DNA of 64,000 nucleotides, taken from positions 4,092,001 through 4,156,000 of the forward strand of contig CBDCWO010000006.1 of assembly GCA_965223405.1 (NCBI GenBank), given 5' to 3'. Positions 8,441-16,799 of the stretch are shown here, piece after piece. How positions within the stretch are numbered: the stretch's first letter is position 1; the number at the start of each line of letters is the position of its first letter. The notes under the pieces were generated by a model. The model did no database searches, was not told where the DNA came from, and was given only the letters and a program-made list of their open reading frames with translations. Origin of the DNA: CBDCWO01 sp965223405. GTDB lineage: Bacteria > Bacteroidota > Bacteroidia > Chitinophagales > Saprospiraceae. The translations under genes were made by a program, and so were the position numbers.

Positions 8441-10198
8441 CTAAATAGTCATATCCAATTCAGCAAATTGCATATCGTAGAGCTTCTTATAGTAGCCATT
8501 TTCAATCTTTAAAAGATTCTCATGAGAGTCAAATTCTACAACTTTGCCTTTTTCCAGAACTAGGATTTTGTGAGCATGGCGGATGGTTGATAACCGGTGA
8601 GCAATAATGATCGAAGTCCTTTTTTCAATGAGCGTTTCAATAGCAAATTGGATAACTGATTCTGTTTCTGTATCTATAGAGCTGGTGGCTTCGTCTAGAA
8701 TGAGAATATCCGGATTATATACTAATGCACGTACAAACGAAATCAATTGTCGCTGACCCATGGACAGATTATTTCCCCGTTCAGTGACAATGAAATCATA
8801 CTGATCAGGAAGTTTGATGAAAAAGTCATGAGCACCTATCGTTCTGGATGCCTCAACTACTACTTCTAATGAGATGTCTTTATTCCTCAAGGTGATGTTG
8901 TCATAGACCGATCCGGTAAAGAGAAACACGTCTTGCAAAACTAACGCAATCCTCGATCGCAATGAGGTGATTTCAATTTCTTTCAAATCATATCCGTCGA
9001 GATAAATATGTCCTCTCTGAATATTATAAAACCGGTTGAGTAGATTGATAATGGTGGTTTTTCCCGATCCTGTACTTCCGACGATTGCCAGAGTTTCACC
9101 GGGATTCAAATGGAAACTCACATCTCTCAATACGAAGTTTTCCTGATCATAGGCAAAACTTACCTGATCGAATCGAATATTGCCCTTGCATTTATTGATT
9201 ACAACAGATCCATTATCTGTTAAGCCATGGTCAACATCCATTACCCTAAACACCCTTTCAGCAGCTACAAGTCCCATTTGCAAGGTATTAAATCGGTCAG
9301 CTACCATTCTGATCGGTCTAAGGAGCATAGAAAGGTAAATTGGAAATGCCACCAGGGCTCCGATAGTAATATCACCGGTCAAAGCACCTCGGGCTCCCCA
9401 CCAAACCATCAGAGCAAGAGTAGCTGCTGAAATAAACTCCACTACCGGGTAGAATATGGCATAGTATAAATTGGTGTTCAAATTAGCCTGGGTATATTCT
9501 CGGTTTATTTGCCGAAACTTGTCCATTTCTTGCTTTTCCGCATTAAACAATTGCACAACACGCATACCAGTTATACGTTCATTTAAAAATGCATTCATCC
9601 TGGATATTTGAGTGCGGACCACTTGGAATGAAGCTTTGGCCTTTTGCTTAAAGACAAATCCCGCCACCACCAAAAATGGCATGGCCAGCAGGCATATTAA
9701 TGTTAATTTGATCGAGGTGAAGAACATCACCAGTAACACTGCCAACATCCCTAAAAGGTCAGCTATGATGGTCACCGTTCCTTGAGTGAATATGGTATTG
9801 ATTGTTTCAATATCGTTGATCGTTCGGGTTGTCGCTTGTCCAACCGGTGTTTTGTCAAAATAGGGGAGTGGTAAATGTACAATATGATCAAATATCTGAA
9901 CTCGGAGATCTTTAATCACTAGCTGACCCAACAAATTAGAAAAATAGTTGAAAGAATACCTGGCAATGGCCGTTATAAATAGGATAACCATCAATATGGA
10001 TCCAACTCTCAATAATCCTTCAATATCACCCACAATGATATAGTCATCGACCATGACATTGATTAAATAGGGTCTGATAACCCCTAATGGCGCTAAAGCA
10101 ACCGCTAGAAAGGCAGTCAGAAATAGGAGCCCCCTATACGGTCTGGTAAGCTTTAAAACCCTTCCTAATAGTTTGATATCGATTTTGCCTTTAGCCAT
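8441..10198 (-). CDS. ABC exporter, fused permease and ATPase (MsbA/MdlB type)
   Basis: 585 residues: an N-terminal membrane domain with six predicted helices (about residues 20-310) and a C-terminal ATPase. Walker A is GSTGSGKTT at about residue 370, the Q-loop follows in ALVLQDVFLFTGSVYDNI, the ABC signature is the variant LSMGQRQ (usually LSGGQ), Walker B is ILILDEATSS, and the H-loop is IIAHRLSTI. The ETINTIFTQG and TRTINDIETINT segment is typical of the MdlB/LmrA-like half transporters, which work as homo- or heterodimers at the inner membrane. No partner half transporter is next to it, so a homodimer is likely. First gene of the exporter-kynU-PD40 operon. Substrate unknown. Confidence 0.88.
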   Translation of the reverse strand: MAKGKIDIKLLGRVLKLTRPYRGLLFLTAFLAVALAPLGVIRPYLINVMVDDYIIVGDIEGLLRVGSILMVILFITAIARYSFNYFSNLLGQLVIKDLRVQIFDHIVHLPLPYFDKTPVGQATTRTINDIETINTIFTQGTVTIIADLLGMLAVLLVMFFTSIKLTLICLLAMPFLVVAGFVFKQKAKASFQVVRTQISRMNAFLNERITGMRVVQLFNAEKQEMDKFRQINREYTQANLNTNLYYAIFYPVVEFISAATLALMVWWGARGALTGDITIGALVAFPIYLSMLLRPIRMVADRFNTLQMGLVAAERVFRVMDVDHGLTDNGSVVINKCKGNIRFDQVSFAYDQENFVLRDVSFHLNPGETLAIVGSTGSGKTTIINLLNRFYNIQRGHIYLDGYDLKEIEITSLRSRIALVLQDVFLFTGSVYDNITLRNKDISLEVVVEASRTIGAHDFFIKLPDQYDFIVTERGNNLSMGQRQLISFVRALVYNPDILILDEATSSIDTETESVIQFAIETLIEKRTSIIIAHRLSTIRHAHKILVLEKGKVVEFDSHENLLKIENGYYKKLYDMQFAELDMTI

Positions 10199-10598
10199 TT
10201 GGTTCAGTCATGAATGACTACAATAATAATAAATATTCCCTCCTCACAATCACTAACGGAAACATTTACATAAAGTTGCCGGAAAAAAGGTTGTCATATT
10301 AGAACAGGTAGCAGTGATAAAGTTATTAGACAAAGGCTTCCTATCCAAATATGAATAACCCGTTCCTATTCTTATAAGAAATCAATAGCGCTTGTAAAGA
10401 GTGTTGTCTCAAATCTTTTAAACACTGAATATTTGATAGAAAGAAAGTGAAAAAACTGCTGAGCCATTTTTTAACAAACGCCGAACCTTTTGAAATTCTG
10501 ACCGGTATCAAATTATTGTGGTATAAAGATTTAGATAGGTAGATTTTTTTATTCATCTTTAAGACTTCCTATCCATCAAAACACAAACAACAGGAATT
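10199..10598. other. Intergenic region, 400 bp, divergent promoters expected
   Basis: AT-rich spacer between the minus-strand ABC exporter operon and the plus-strand TrpB2 gene. A 71-codon minus frame inside it (10341-10556) has no recognisable protein features. A weak candidate promoter for the plus gene is TTG at 10516-10518 and TAGATTTT at 10540-10547, spaced 21 bp. Nothing else seen. Confidence 0.4.
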
Positions 10599-11963
10599 AT
10601 GAAGCAAAAGAAGATCTTATTAACTGAAAAAGAAATCCCAACCCACTGGTATAATATTGCCGCGGATATGCCAAATAAAACACTACCTCCACTACATCCG
10701 GGTACTAAAGAGCCAATTGGCCCCGATGCATTAGCCCCCTTATTTCCGATGGCATTGATAATGCAGGAAGTCAGTCAGGATAAATATATTGAAATTCCCG
10801 AACGGGTACGGGATATTTACAAAGCTTGGCGACCAACACCGATGTTTCGCGCCTACGGTCTGGAAAAAGCGTTGGATACCCCGGCAAAAATTTATTATAA
10901 GTACGAGGGAGTTAGTCCGGCCGGCTCACATAAACCCAATACAGCGGTAGCCCAAGCTTACTATAACCTGCAAGAAGGGGTGAAAAGAATTACGACTGAA
11001 ACCGGAGCCGGACAATGGGGATCGGCGTTGAGTTATGCTTGTAATCTTTTTGATATTGAGTGCGAAGTCTACATGGTGAAAATAAGCTATCATCAGAAGC
11101 CGTATCGTAAGAGTTTAATGAATACATGGGGAGCTAAAGTACATGCTTCTCCTTCAACGGTCACTCAGGCGGGAAGATCAATTTTAGCAGATGATCCGGA
11201 TTCTCCAGGCTCTCTGGGCATTGCTATTTCAGAGGCCATTGAGAGAGCTGCTACTGATGATAATACCAAATATGCCTTGGGTAGTGTACTTAACCATGTA
11301 TTGATGCATCAGACTATAATTGGCCAGGAAGCCATCGTGCAAATGGACAAAGCGGGGGATCTGCCCGATATCGTAGTCGCTCCTTTCGGGGGAGGATCAA
11401 ACTTTGCTGGAATTTCTTTTCCCTTTTTAAGGATGAATTTTAAAGAGGGTAAGAATATCAGGTGTATTGCGGCAGAACCTTCATCTTGTCCTAAATTGAC
11501 CAAAGGTGTATTTAGATATGATTTTGGGGATACGGTCGGAATGACTCCTTTAATCCCAATGTATACCCTAGGTCATACTTTTGTGCCGGCACCCATCCAT
11601 GCAGGTGGATTGCGATATCATGGGGCCGGAGCCCTGGTAAGTCAACTACTAAAGGACCAGTTGATAGAGGCTACGGATCTGGACCAATTGGAGTGCTTTG
11701 AAGCTGGAATCCTGTTTGCCAAGACCGAAGGGATTCTCCCTGCTCCTGAGACCAATCATGCTATTGCGGCGGCCATTAATGAAGCCGAAAGATGTAAGCG
11801 CGAAGGTAAGTCTGAGACCATCCTCATTCACCTATGCGGACATGGGCATTTTGACTTAGGAGCCTATGAAGAATTTTTATCAGGTAACCTAGTAAAACAC
11901 GAGATTACATCTGAAGAGATTGCCGCCGCATTGGCAAAAATCGATACACCAATTCCTGAGTAA
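10599..11963 (+). CDS. TrpB2-type tryptophan synthase beta chain-like PLP enzyme
   Basis: 454 residues, longer than canonical TrpB (about 400) because of the N-terminal extension typical of TrpB2 (TEKEIPTHWYNIAADMP and LHPGTKEPIGPD). The PLP lysine lies in AGSHKPNTAVAQAY (about residues 108-121), followed by TETGAGQWGSAL, where canonical TrpB has AETGAGQHG; GGGSNFAG is the phosphate-binding loop. TrpB2 proteins act without TrpA, condensing indole (in some cases with O-phosphoserine or serine) to tryptophan. No trpA or other trp biosynthesis gene is nearby, so indole salvage is the simplest role. It starts at the ATG preceded by AACAGGAATT. Divergent from the kynureninase operon, so tryptophan-related genes lie on both sides of one intergenic region. 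Confidence 0.88.
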   Translation: MKQKKILLTEKEIPTHWYNIAADMPNKTLPPLHPGTKEPIGPDALAPLFPMALIMQEVSQDKYIEIPERVRDIYKAWRPTPMFRAYGLEKALDTPAKIYYKYEGVSPAGSHKPNTAVAQAYYNLQEGVKRITTETGAGQWGSALSYACNLFDIECEVYMVKISYHQKPYRKSLMNTWGAKVHASPSTVTQAGRSILADDPDSPGSLGIAISEAIERAATDDNTKYALGSVLNHVLMHQTIIGQEAIVQMDKAGDLPDIVVAPFGGGSNFAGISFPFLRMNFKEGKNIRCIAAEPSSCPKLTKGVFRYDFGDTVGMTPLIPMYTLGHTFVPAPIHAGGLRYHGAGALVSQLLKDQLIEATDLDQLECFEAGILFAKTEGILPAPETNHAIAAAINEAERCKREGKSETILIHLCGHGHFDLGAYEEFLSGNLVKHEITSEEIAAALAKIDTPIPE

Positions 11964-12025
11964 TTGCTTGAAGACCTTGGTGGTTAAATTAATCCGTTAT
12001 CCAATCAGATCTGTCTATTATTCTT

Positions 12026-12066
12026 GGTTTGGTCTTTAAGTATAACTAATCTTTGGAGACCAAACC
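12026..12066. repeat. Perfect 10-bp inverted repeat with 21-nt loop
   Basis: GGTTTGGTCT (12026-12035) pairs with AGACCAAACC (12057-12066). It lies 60 bp after the TrpB2 stop and is not followed by a T tract, so a Rho-independent terminator is doubtful; an operator or mRNA stem are alternatives. Confidence 0.6.
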
Positions 12067-12193
12067 TTGAATTGTTTGATCTCGGCTTGAATTGGTTTTG
12101 TTGATTTACGATTGCCTATAAACGACAAAATAATAGGGTTGTAAGCAAACTTTTTCAATGGTTCCAATATTGATTAAGTAGAAATATTGAGTA

Positions 12194-12640
12194 ATGACAA
12201 ACTTAAGATTTAATACAAATTTTTGGATCGGAATGATCTTTATGGTATTTGTAGTTTTTATTCTATTTTTTATTGCCCGTGGAATTTTTACCATTTTAGC
12301 CTGGCTCGCACCGATCTTATTTATACTTACTCTCATATTCAGATATAAAGTCGTAGTCCAATACGGAAAAATGCTAGTCAATCTGGTCAAACGCAATCCC
12401 ATTGTGGGAATTATAGCGATTATCTTGACCGTGGTTGGCTTTCCAATAGTTGCATTTGCTTTATTTGCTAAAGCCATTATGGACCGTCAAATCGATAAGG
12501 TACAAGAGCAACAAAGGGAAGCTGTTGAAGGTAAACTTATCGATTACGAGATTATAGAGGATGAAACTTTAGATCTACCTGAAATAGAGCCAGTAAAACG
12601 GAAGAAACGAGAAAACAATGAATACGAGGATTTGTTTTAA
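12194..12640 (+). CDS. Small membrane protein of unknown function
   Basis: 148 residues. Not recognised. Two or three hydrophobic segments are visible: about residues 10-55 (FWIGMIFMVFVVFILFFIAR and the following stretch up to IFRYK) and 72-95 (VGIIAIILTVVGFPIVAFAL). The C-terminal third is hydrophilic and charged (EIIEDETLDLPEIEP then KRKKRENNEYEDLF), so it probably faces the cytoplasm. It lies 21 bp upstream of a GT2 glycosyltransferase in the same direction and may be co-transcribed with it. The opposite strand is also open over part of the gene but carries no hydrophobic-helix pattern or motif. Confidence 0.65.
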   Translation: MTNLRFNTNFWIGMIFMVFVVFILFFIARGIFTILAWLAPILFILTLIFRYKVVVQYGKMLVNLVKRNPIVGIIAIILTVVGFPIVAFALFAKAIMDRQIDKVQEQQREAVEGKLIDYEIIEDETLDLPEIEPVKRKKRENNEYEDLF

Positions 12641-12661
12641 TCGAATTTATAACCGCAATCC

Positions 12662-13792
12662 TTGACTGCGATTTTTATAGCAGGTTTTGCAATACTTTTG
12701 ATGTATTTGTTGTTTATCATCATTATCCTATATTATTGGATTAAATCTGAAGAGTATATCAAAATTCCCGGGTTTGTTCCACAAAGGTTCTACTGGATTG
12801 TAATTCCAGCACGTAATGAAGCAAAAAATATCAGGAAGTGCCTGACTGCATTAAACCAACAGGAGTTTCCGGCAAACCACTGGTCGGCCGTTGTGGTAGA
12901 TGATGATTCTCAGGATGAAACGGCTGCCATTGCTGCCTCATTTTCCCAGAAATTAATACAGCTGAAAGCAGTTGATAATCAAAGTGTGGGTAAAAAATCA
13001 GCTCTTCAAGCCGGAATAAATGCCTGCCCTCATCCCAATGCGGTAATTGTAACCTTAGATGCTGATACCTTTGTAAATGACAAATGGTTGTTGAGTTTGG
13101 CCGCTTATTTTGAAAGTCGTCAATTAAAAGCAGCTACTGCTCCGATCCGTAATTATTCATCAGGAGGAATCTTAGCAAAACTGCAGACTTATGATTTAAT
13201 TGCAACCATGTTGCTAACACATTTAGGCTTTCAAAATAGACGCTGGTATCTGGCCAATGGCGCCAACATGATGTTTGATTTGCAATGTTTTCAAGAAGTC
13301 AATGGGTATCATCATGGAGGATTATTTGCATCTGGTGATGATCTCTTTTTGATGGAGCAAATTGCCAAAAAATGGCCTGGTCGGGTAGATTTTATCAAAC
13401 ATAAATGGACAGTTGCAGAAACCTATCCGGTAGAAGGTTTGAAAAATCTTATCAAACAAAGAGTCCGCTGGGCTTCAAAAGTAAGAGGTCTAAAAGGTGC
13501 GAATATCAGGTACATCTGGCTGTTGATATTTTTTACACTTCTTGTGCCCTGGGCTTTTTTTATGCTTGGATTTTTCAAACCGGTCTTTATGGTTTACTTT
13601 CTAGTCTTTTGGGGCATAAAATCGATCGCTGATTGGCTTTTTCTCAATGGAGGTGGTGAATTCTTTGAACAACGCATAACCTGGTGGAATTCCTTACTTT
13701 TACAACCCATATACAGTCTACTCATATTGAGGGTTGCAATACAATCCATATTCACAAATACCTACGAATGGAAAGGCCGTAATTTACACTAA
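12662..13792 (+). CDS. Family 2 glycosyltransferase, membrane bound
   Basis: 376 residues from a TTG start; the first in-frame ATG is at 12701, but the TTG start gives a complete N-terminal membrane helix and follows a stop at 12650, so I keep it with reserve. GT2 motifs in order: VIPARNEAKNIRKCL (nucleotide-sugar fold), VVVDDDSQDET, the DxD-like LDADT at about residue 132, GDDLFLME (catalytic base region) and QRVRW at about residue 266, the (Q/R)xxRW motif of processive enzymes. Three C-terminal membrane helices follow. The layout (TM, GT-A, Q/RxxRW, TMs) matches synthases of polysaccharide or glycolipid chains on the cytoplasmic face of the inner membrane. Acceptor and donor sugar unknown. 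Confidence 0.85.
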   Translation: MTAIFIAGFAILLMYLLFIIIILYYWIKSEEYIKIPGFVPQRFYWIVIPARNEAKNIRKCLTALNQQEFPANHWSAVVVDDDSQDETAAIAASFSQKLIQLKAVDNQSVGKKSALQAGINACPHPNAVIVTLDADTFVNDKWLLSLAAYFESRQLKAATAPIRNYSSGGILAKLQTYDLIATMLLTHLGFQNRRWYLANGANMMFDLQCFQEVNGYHHGGLFASGDDLFLMEQIAKKWPGRVDFIKHKWTVAETYPVEGLKNLIKQRVRWASKVRGLKGANIRYIWLLIFFTLLVPWAFFMLGFFKPVFMVYFLVFWGIKSIADWLFLNGGGEFFEQRITWWNSLLLQPIYSLLILRVAIQSIFTNTYEWKGRNLH

Positions 13793-13833
13793 AACCATAA
13801 AACACGTAATATTTTGGCGGTGGATCAGATCAA

Positions 13834-14949
13834 CTATTCTTCGCCCTCAAAAAAAGATTCTTCCAATCCAGGAATAATTTTACAGGCATTTTTGTAATAC
13901 AGCTTTTTCAATATTTCATCCGGTAAATTCAGCCCGTACATTCGCCAGAAAGCATGGTATTTCTTATAATAGGGGAAATACTCGTCATCGGTTTCCAATA
14001 CCCTAAAATAGGTAAAATATTCTTCAGGGTTGTAGGAATCCTTTCCAAACAATATCCGGTCTTGATATTTTTCAAAAAAGCGATTTGCATTTCGAGGTTG
14101 GCGTCCCAATTCGGCAATCACAGCTCCAATTTCGGTGTACATATTGGGCATTTCATCCAGTAACTTACCCAATGTATCCAGGTTATTGGCAAACCAACCT
14201 AAATGAGCATTAATGAAGATGGTATTGGGGTGGTTACGGAATATGTTGTGTTGTTCAGAAATAATTTGTTCCCAGCTGGCTTCAAAATCATGTCTTTGCC
14301 TTCGACTCCTTAGTTTTAATTCCAACCAGCGCTCGTTATTTGCGTCATGAGGTTGCCAAAAAGGTGCCGGATCCGCACTGTGAATCAGGACAGGAATATC
14401 CAGTTCTCCACATTTTTCCCATACGGGACCAATCCGTGGATCATCGATTGGGATCCTTTTTCCATCGCTATCCTTGTGATCCATACCCTGACTTTTATAA
14501 ATCTTCAACCCCCTGGCCCCGTTTTGATAATCATTTTCTAATTGTTTAAGCGTATTTTCAATCCAATCGGGATCATCGATACTTCGAATATTGATGTTGG
14601 CAAAAGTGATAACTCTTCCCGGTAAATATTCCGCTATGGTATCTACCGTGTTTTTCAACGGAAGTCCGGTGCCTCCACTTAGATTGATCAATGCTTTCAT
14701 ATTAAGCTCGTCCATTTCTTTTCCGAGATTGATGTAATATGAACCCTCTTTTCCACGCCAATGGTGGCTGTGTACATCCAGAAATGGAAACTTTGCCCGG
14801 GTTACAGGATTTTCGGGAACCACCAGGGTAGAAGGTGGATCATATTTTTCAAAATCCATCACCGAACTATTGGTGTTATCCTGTGCGTAAATTAAGGTTA
14901 CAAAACAACCAAGTAGCAAGAAGAAGAACAATTCTTTTTTCATATTCAA
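13834..14949 (-). CDS. Exported amidohydrolase (amidohydrolase_2 type TIM barrel)
   Basis: 371 residues with a cleavable signal peptide (KKELFFFLLLGCFVTLIYAQ-D). Metal motifs of the amidohydrolase_2 family follow: FLDVHSHHW (HxH), GLKIYKSQGM, VLIHSADPAPF (His), FINAHLGW (His) and LFGKDSY (Asp). The same order occurs in decarboxylating or hydrolytic members such as the ACMSD and 4-oxalomesaconate hydratase groups, but the export signal argues for an extracytoplasmic hydrolase. Convergent with the glycosyltransferase gene (41 bp apart) and probably monocistronic. Substrate unknown. Confidence 0.8.
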   Translation of the reverse strand: MNMKKELFFFLLLGCFVTLIYAQDNTNSSVMDFEKYDPPSTLVVPENPVTRAKFPFLDVHSHHWRGKEGSYYINLGKEMDELNMKALINLSGGTGLPLKNTVDTIAEYLPGRVITFANINIRSIDDPDWIENTLKQLENDYQNGARGLKIYKSQGMDHKDSDGKRIPIDDPRIGPVWEKCGELDIPVLIHSADPAPFWQPHDANNERWLELKLRSRRQRHDFEASWEQIISEQHNIFRNHPNTIFINAHLGWFANNLDTLGKLLDEMPNMYTEIGAVIAELGRQPRNANRFFEKYQDRILFGKDSYNPEEYFTYFRVLETDDEYFPYYKKYHAFWRMYGLNLPDEILKKLYYKNACKIIPGLEESFFEGEE

Positions 14950-15102
14950 TTTGTTTTCACAACTGTAAATGTACGCAAAGCAAAATTTTCGAAGATTATT
15001 AAGCCGTTACATTTTTTGATTTCCTCAAGTTAGCAATCAGATGAAGCTGCTCCTGTGGCTCATTTTAGGCTATACATTGATTAATACACTAGGGGTAAAT
15101 AC

Positions 15103-15129
15103 AAAAAACCAGGATAGTCATCCTGGTTT
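15103..15129 (-). terminator. Rho-independent terminator of the Cys-rich protein gene
   Basis: On the minus strand a perfect 10-bp stem (arms 15120-15129 and 15106-15115, 4-nt loop) runs straight into six T. It starts about 46 bp after the stop of the gene ending at 15176. Confidence 0.9.
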
Positions 15130-15175
15130 CAAATTCTGAAGTAAAGTGGTCGGGTTTAGCGAAAACCTTAGTGCA

Positions 15176-15442
15176 TTAATTGCAAGCTGGTGCACATTTT
15201 TGAGCTTGCTTGCTGCATGCCTTGAGGTCTTGATCACTTAGTTTGCAAACCTTTGCATTCACAGCGCATTTTTGTTTACAGTATTCCTCGGAAACCACAA
15301 TGCACTTTTTTGAAGCCGGATCTTCCATGCAGCATTTTTGAATACCCTCAGTATTCTTTTCGAGAACTTCTAATTGCGGTGATGTCATAGCTCCTATCAC
15401 CAATAGCCAGCTAAATACCATTTTAATTGTGTATGTCAGCAT
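15176..15442 (-). CDS. Small exported cysteine-rich protein
   Basis: 88 residues, not assignable to a named family. An N-terminal hydrophobic segment (MVFSWLLVIGAMTS, residues 8-21) looks like a signal peptide; an inner ATG at 15421 would give a shorter one. The mature part is small, lysine-rich and has nine cysteines (KCC, KKC, EYC, QKC, KVC, KAC, QKC, PAC), including two C-x3-C steps (CKQKC, CAPAC), as in helical metal-binding or disulphide-stabilised proteins. It has its own terminator and is transcribed away from a two-component system whose sensor domain also carries five cysteines; the 163 bp between them holds 11-bp-spaced direct repeats. Inferred role: metal or redox handling in the periplasm, controlled by the adjacent kinase/regulator. 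The function is not established. Confidence 0.75.
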   Translation of the reverse strand: MLTYTIKMVFSWLLVIGAMTSPQLEVLEKNTEGIQKCCMEDPASKKCIVVSEEYCKQKCAVNAKVCKLSDQDLKACSKQAQKCAPACN

Positions 15443-15532
15443 AATTTGTTATTTAATAATTCACTCAGAACCGCTGAGTTACCGGGTTGAAAACAAAGCT
15501 ATATCAGTTACCTTTTAGTTTTTGTTGACCAG

Positions 15533-15562
15533 CTGTTACGGACTTGTTAAGAACTTGTTACC
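15533..15562. promoter_or_regulatory. Three hexamers at exact 11-bp spacing, probable OmpR-family regulator site
   Basis: CTGTTA (15533), TTGTTA (15544) and TTGTTA (15555) are spaced 11 bp apart, with AC preceding the last two. Direct repeats near one helical turn are the usual binding pattern of OmpR/PhoB-type regulators. GTTACC occurs again at 15478 and 15507. The site lies between the Cys-rich gene and the kinase gene, so it could control both. Confidence 0.55.
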
Positions 15563-15605
15563 ACTGGGTTTTTATGGTTTGAATTCGTTTCTTTTGTAAT
15601 CGAAT

Positions 15606-16799
15606 ATGAAACTTTCGCCTATCAATAGTGTCGTTGTTGCAGCTTCCGTGGCTTTAATTACTTTGATCCTATTTCAGGTAAAATGGTTAAACCAATCCAG
15701 ATCAATGATTGAAAAACAGTTTGACCAAAAAGTACAAATGGCTTTATGTAGTTTCGTAGAAGCATGCGCTACAGATAGTTCTTTGGCAACCTCTTGTCAA
15801 AAACTATGTGATTCTGCAATCGTTTTGGATGCGACCTTTTGTCAGAATATTGAAAGTAAAATGGCCTTGTACAAAGTGGATATGGACTATTCGATACACT
15901 TATTGGATAGCATGGATGTGACATCAGAAAGTATCCCTGTGCATAGCTCGGTAATGCCTAATGTAAAAGGATTGGAGGATAAGATTTTAGCATTACAATT
16001 CCCGAAATCCGCTTACGTAGCAAGGAAAATGGGATTCATGCTGTTTTCTTCCCTATTCATTGTGCTAATTATCTCCAGTGTATTCATTTATGCTATCCGA
16101 GCTATGATTAAGCAAAGGAGATTGCATGAGATTAATAAGGACTTTTTTAATAATATGGCCCATGAATTTAAAACTCCGTTGACCACGGTATCATTAGCCA
16201 CAAAATTGTTGGACAAGTCCGAACCGAATCTTTCGGAAAATTCGTATTTCAGAATATTACGCAAAGAACATCAGAAACTTAACCAGCAAGTAGATCAGAT
16301 GCTGACCCTTGCAGCAGTCGAAAATGGAGACTATAAGTTATCGAAGAGTTGGTTTAGTCCGGTCGAATTAGTACAAACCTTAATTAAAGATTTGGATTTA
16401 CAGCTCAAAGATCATCGTGCCAAAGTGCGTTTAAAAGCAAACGATGGGGTGGACAAAGTTTTTGCCGATCCAAAACATATCTATCAGGCATTGAGAAATC
16501 TAATCATCAATTCATTGAAATATTGTAACTGTGATCCGGTTATTGACATTCGAATTGACAAAGATGACAAGGGTGTATGGATGTCTTTTATTGACAATGG
16601 TGTCGGGATTCCGGTACAGGATCAACAACTTATTTTTCAACGATTTAAAAGGAATCATACCGAAACCAATGGTTATGGTTTGGGATTGCATTATGTAAAA
16701 TATATTGTGGAACTACACCAGGGTTTTGTCAGAATTGTCAATGATCTAACTAGGGGCACTCATTTCGATGTATTTATACCATCACCGCAAGGAGTATGA
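15606..16799 (+). CDS. Two-component sensor histidine kinase
   Basis: 397 residues. Membrane helix 1 covers about residues 7-26 and helix 2 about 143-165, enclosing a periplasmic domain of about 115 residues with five cysteines (spacing C-x5-C-x9-C-x3-C-x10-C, including CQKLC). The cytoplasmic part has the phosphoacceptor box NNMAHEFKTPL (His about 186), the N box NLIINSLKY, G1 DNGVGI and G2 GYGLGL. The layout resembles the RprX-like kinases of Bacteroidota. It overlaps the response regulator gene by 4 bp. The Cys-rich sensor suggests a metal or thiol-redox signal, which is inference. The upstream region shared with the Cys-rich gene holds the 11-bp repeats. Confidence 0.9.
   Translation: MKLSPINSVVVAASVALITLILFQVKWLNQSRSMIEKQFDQKVQMALCSFVEACATDSSLATSCQKLCDSAIVLDATFCQNIESKMALYKVDMDYSIHLLDSMDVTSESIPVHSSVMPNVKGLEDKILALQFPKSAYVARKMGFMLFSSLFIVLIISSVFIYAIRAMIKQRRLHEINKDFFNNMAHEFKTPLTTVSLATKLLDKSEPNLSENSYFRILRKEHQKLNQQVDQMLTLAAVENGDYKLSKSWFSPVELVQTLIKDLDLQLKDHRAKVRLKANDGVDKVFADPKHIYQALRNLIINSLKYCNCDPVIDIRIDKDDKGVWMSFIDNGVGIPVQDQQLIFQRFKRNHTETNGYGLGLHYVKYIVELHQGFVRIVNDLTRGTHFDVFIPSPQGV

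Noticed and set aside
10341..10556. 71-codon minus-strand frame upstream of TrpB2
   Set aside because: Composition and lack of motifs fit random AT-rich sequence; it lies over a candidate promoter for the plus gene.
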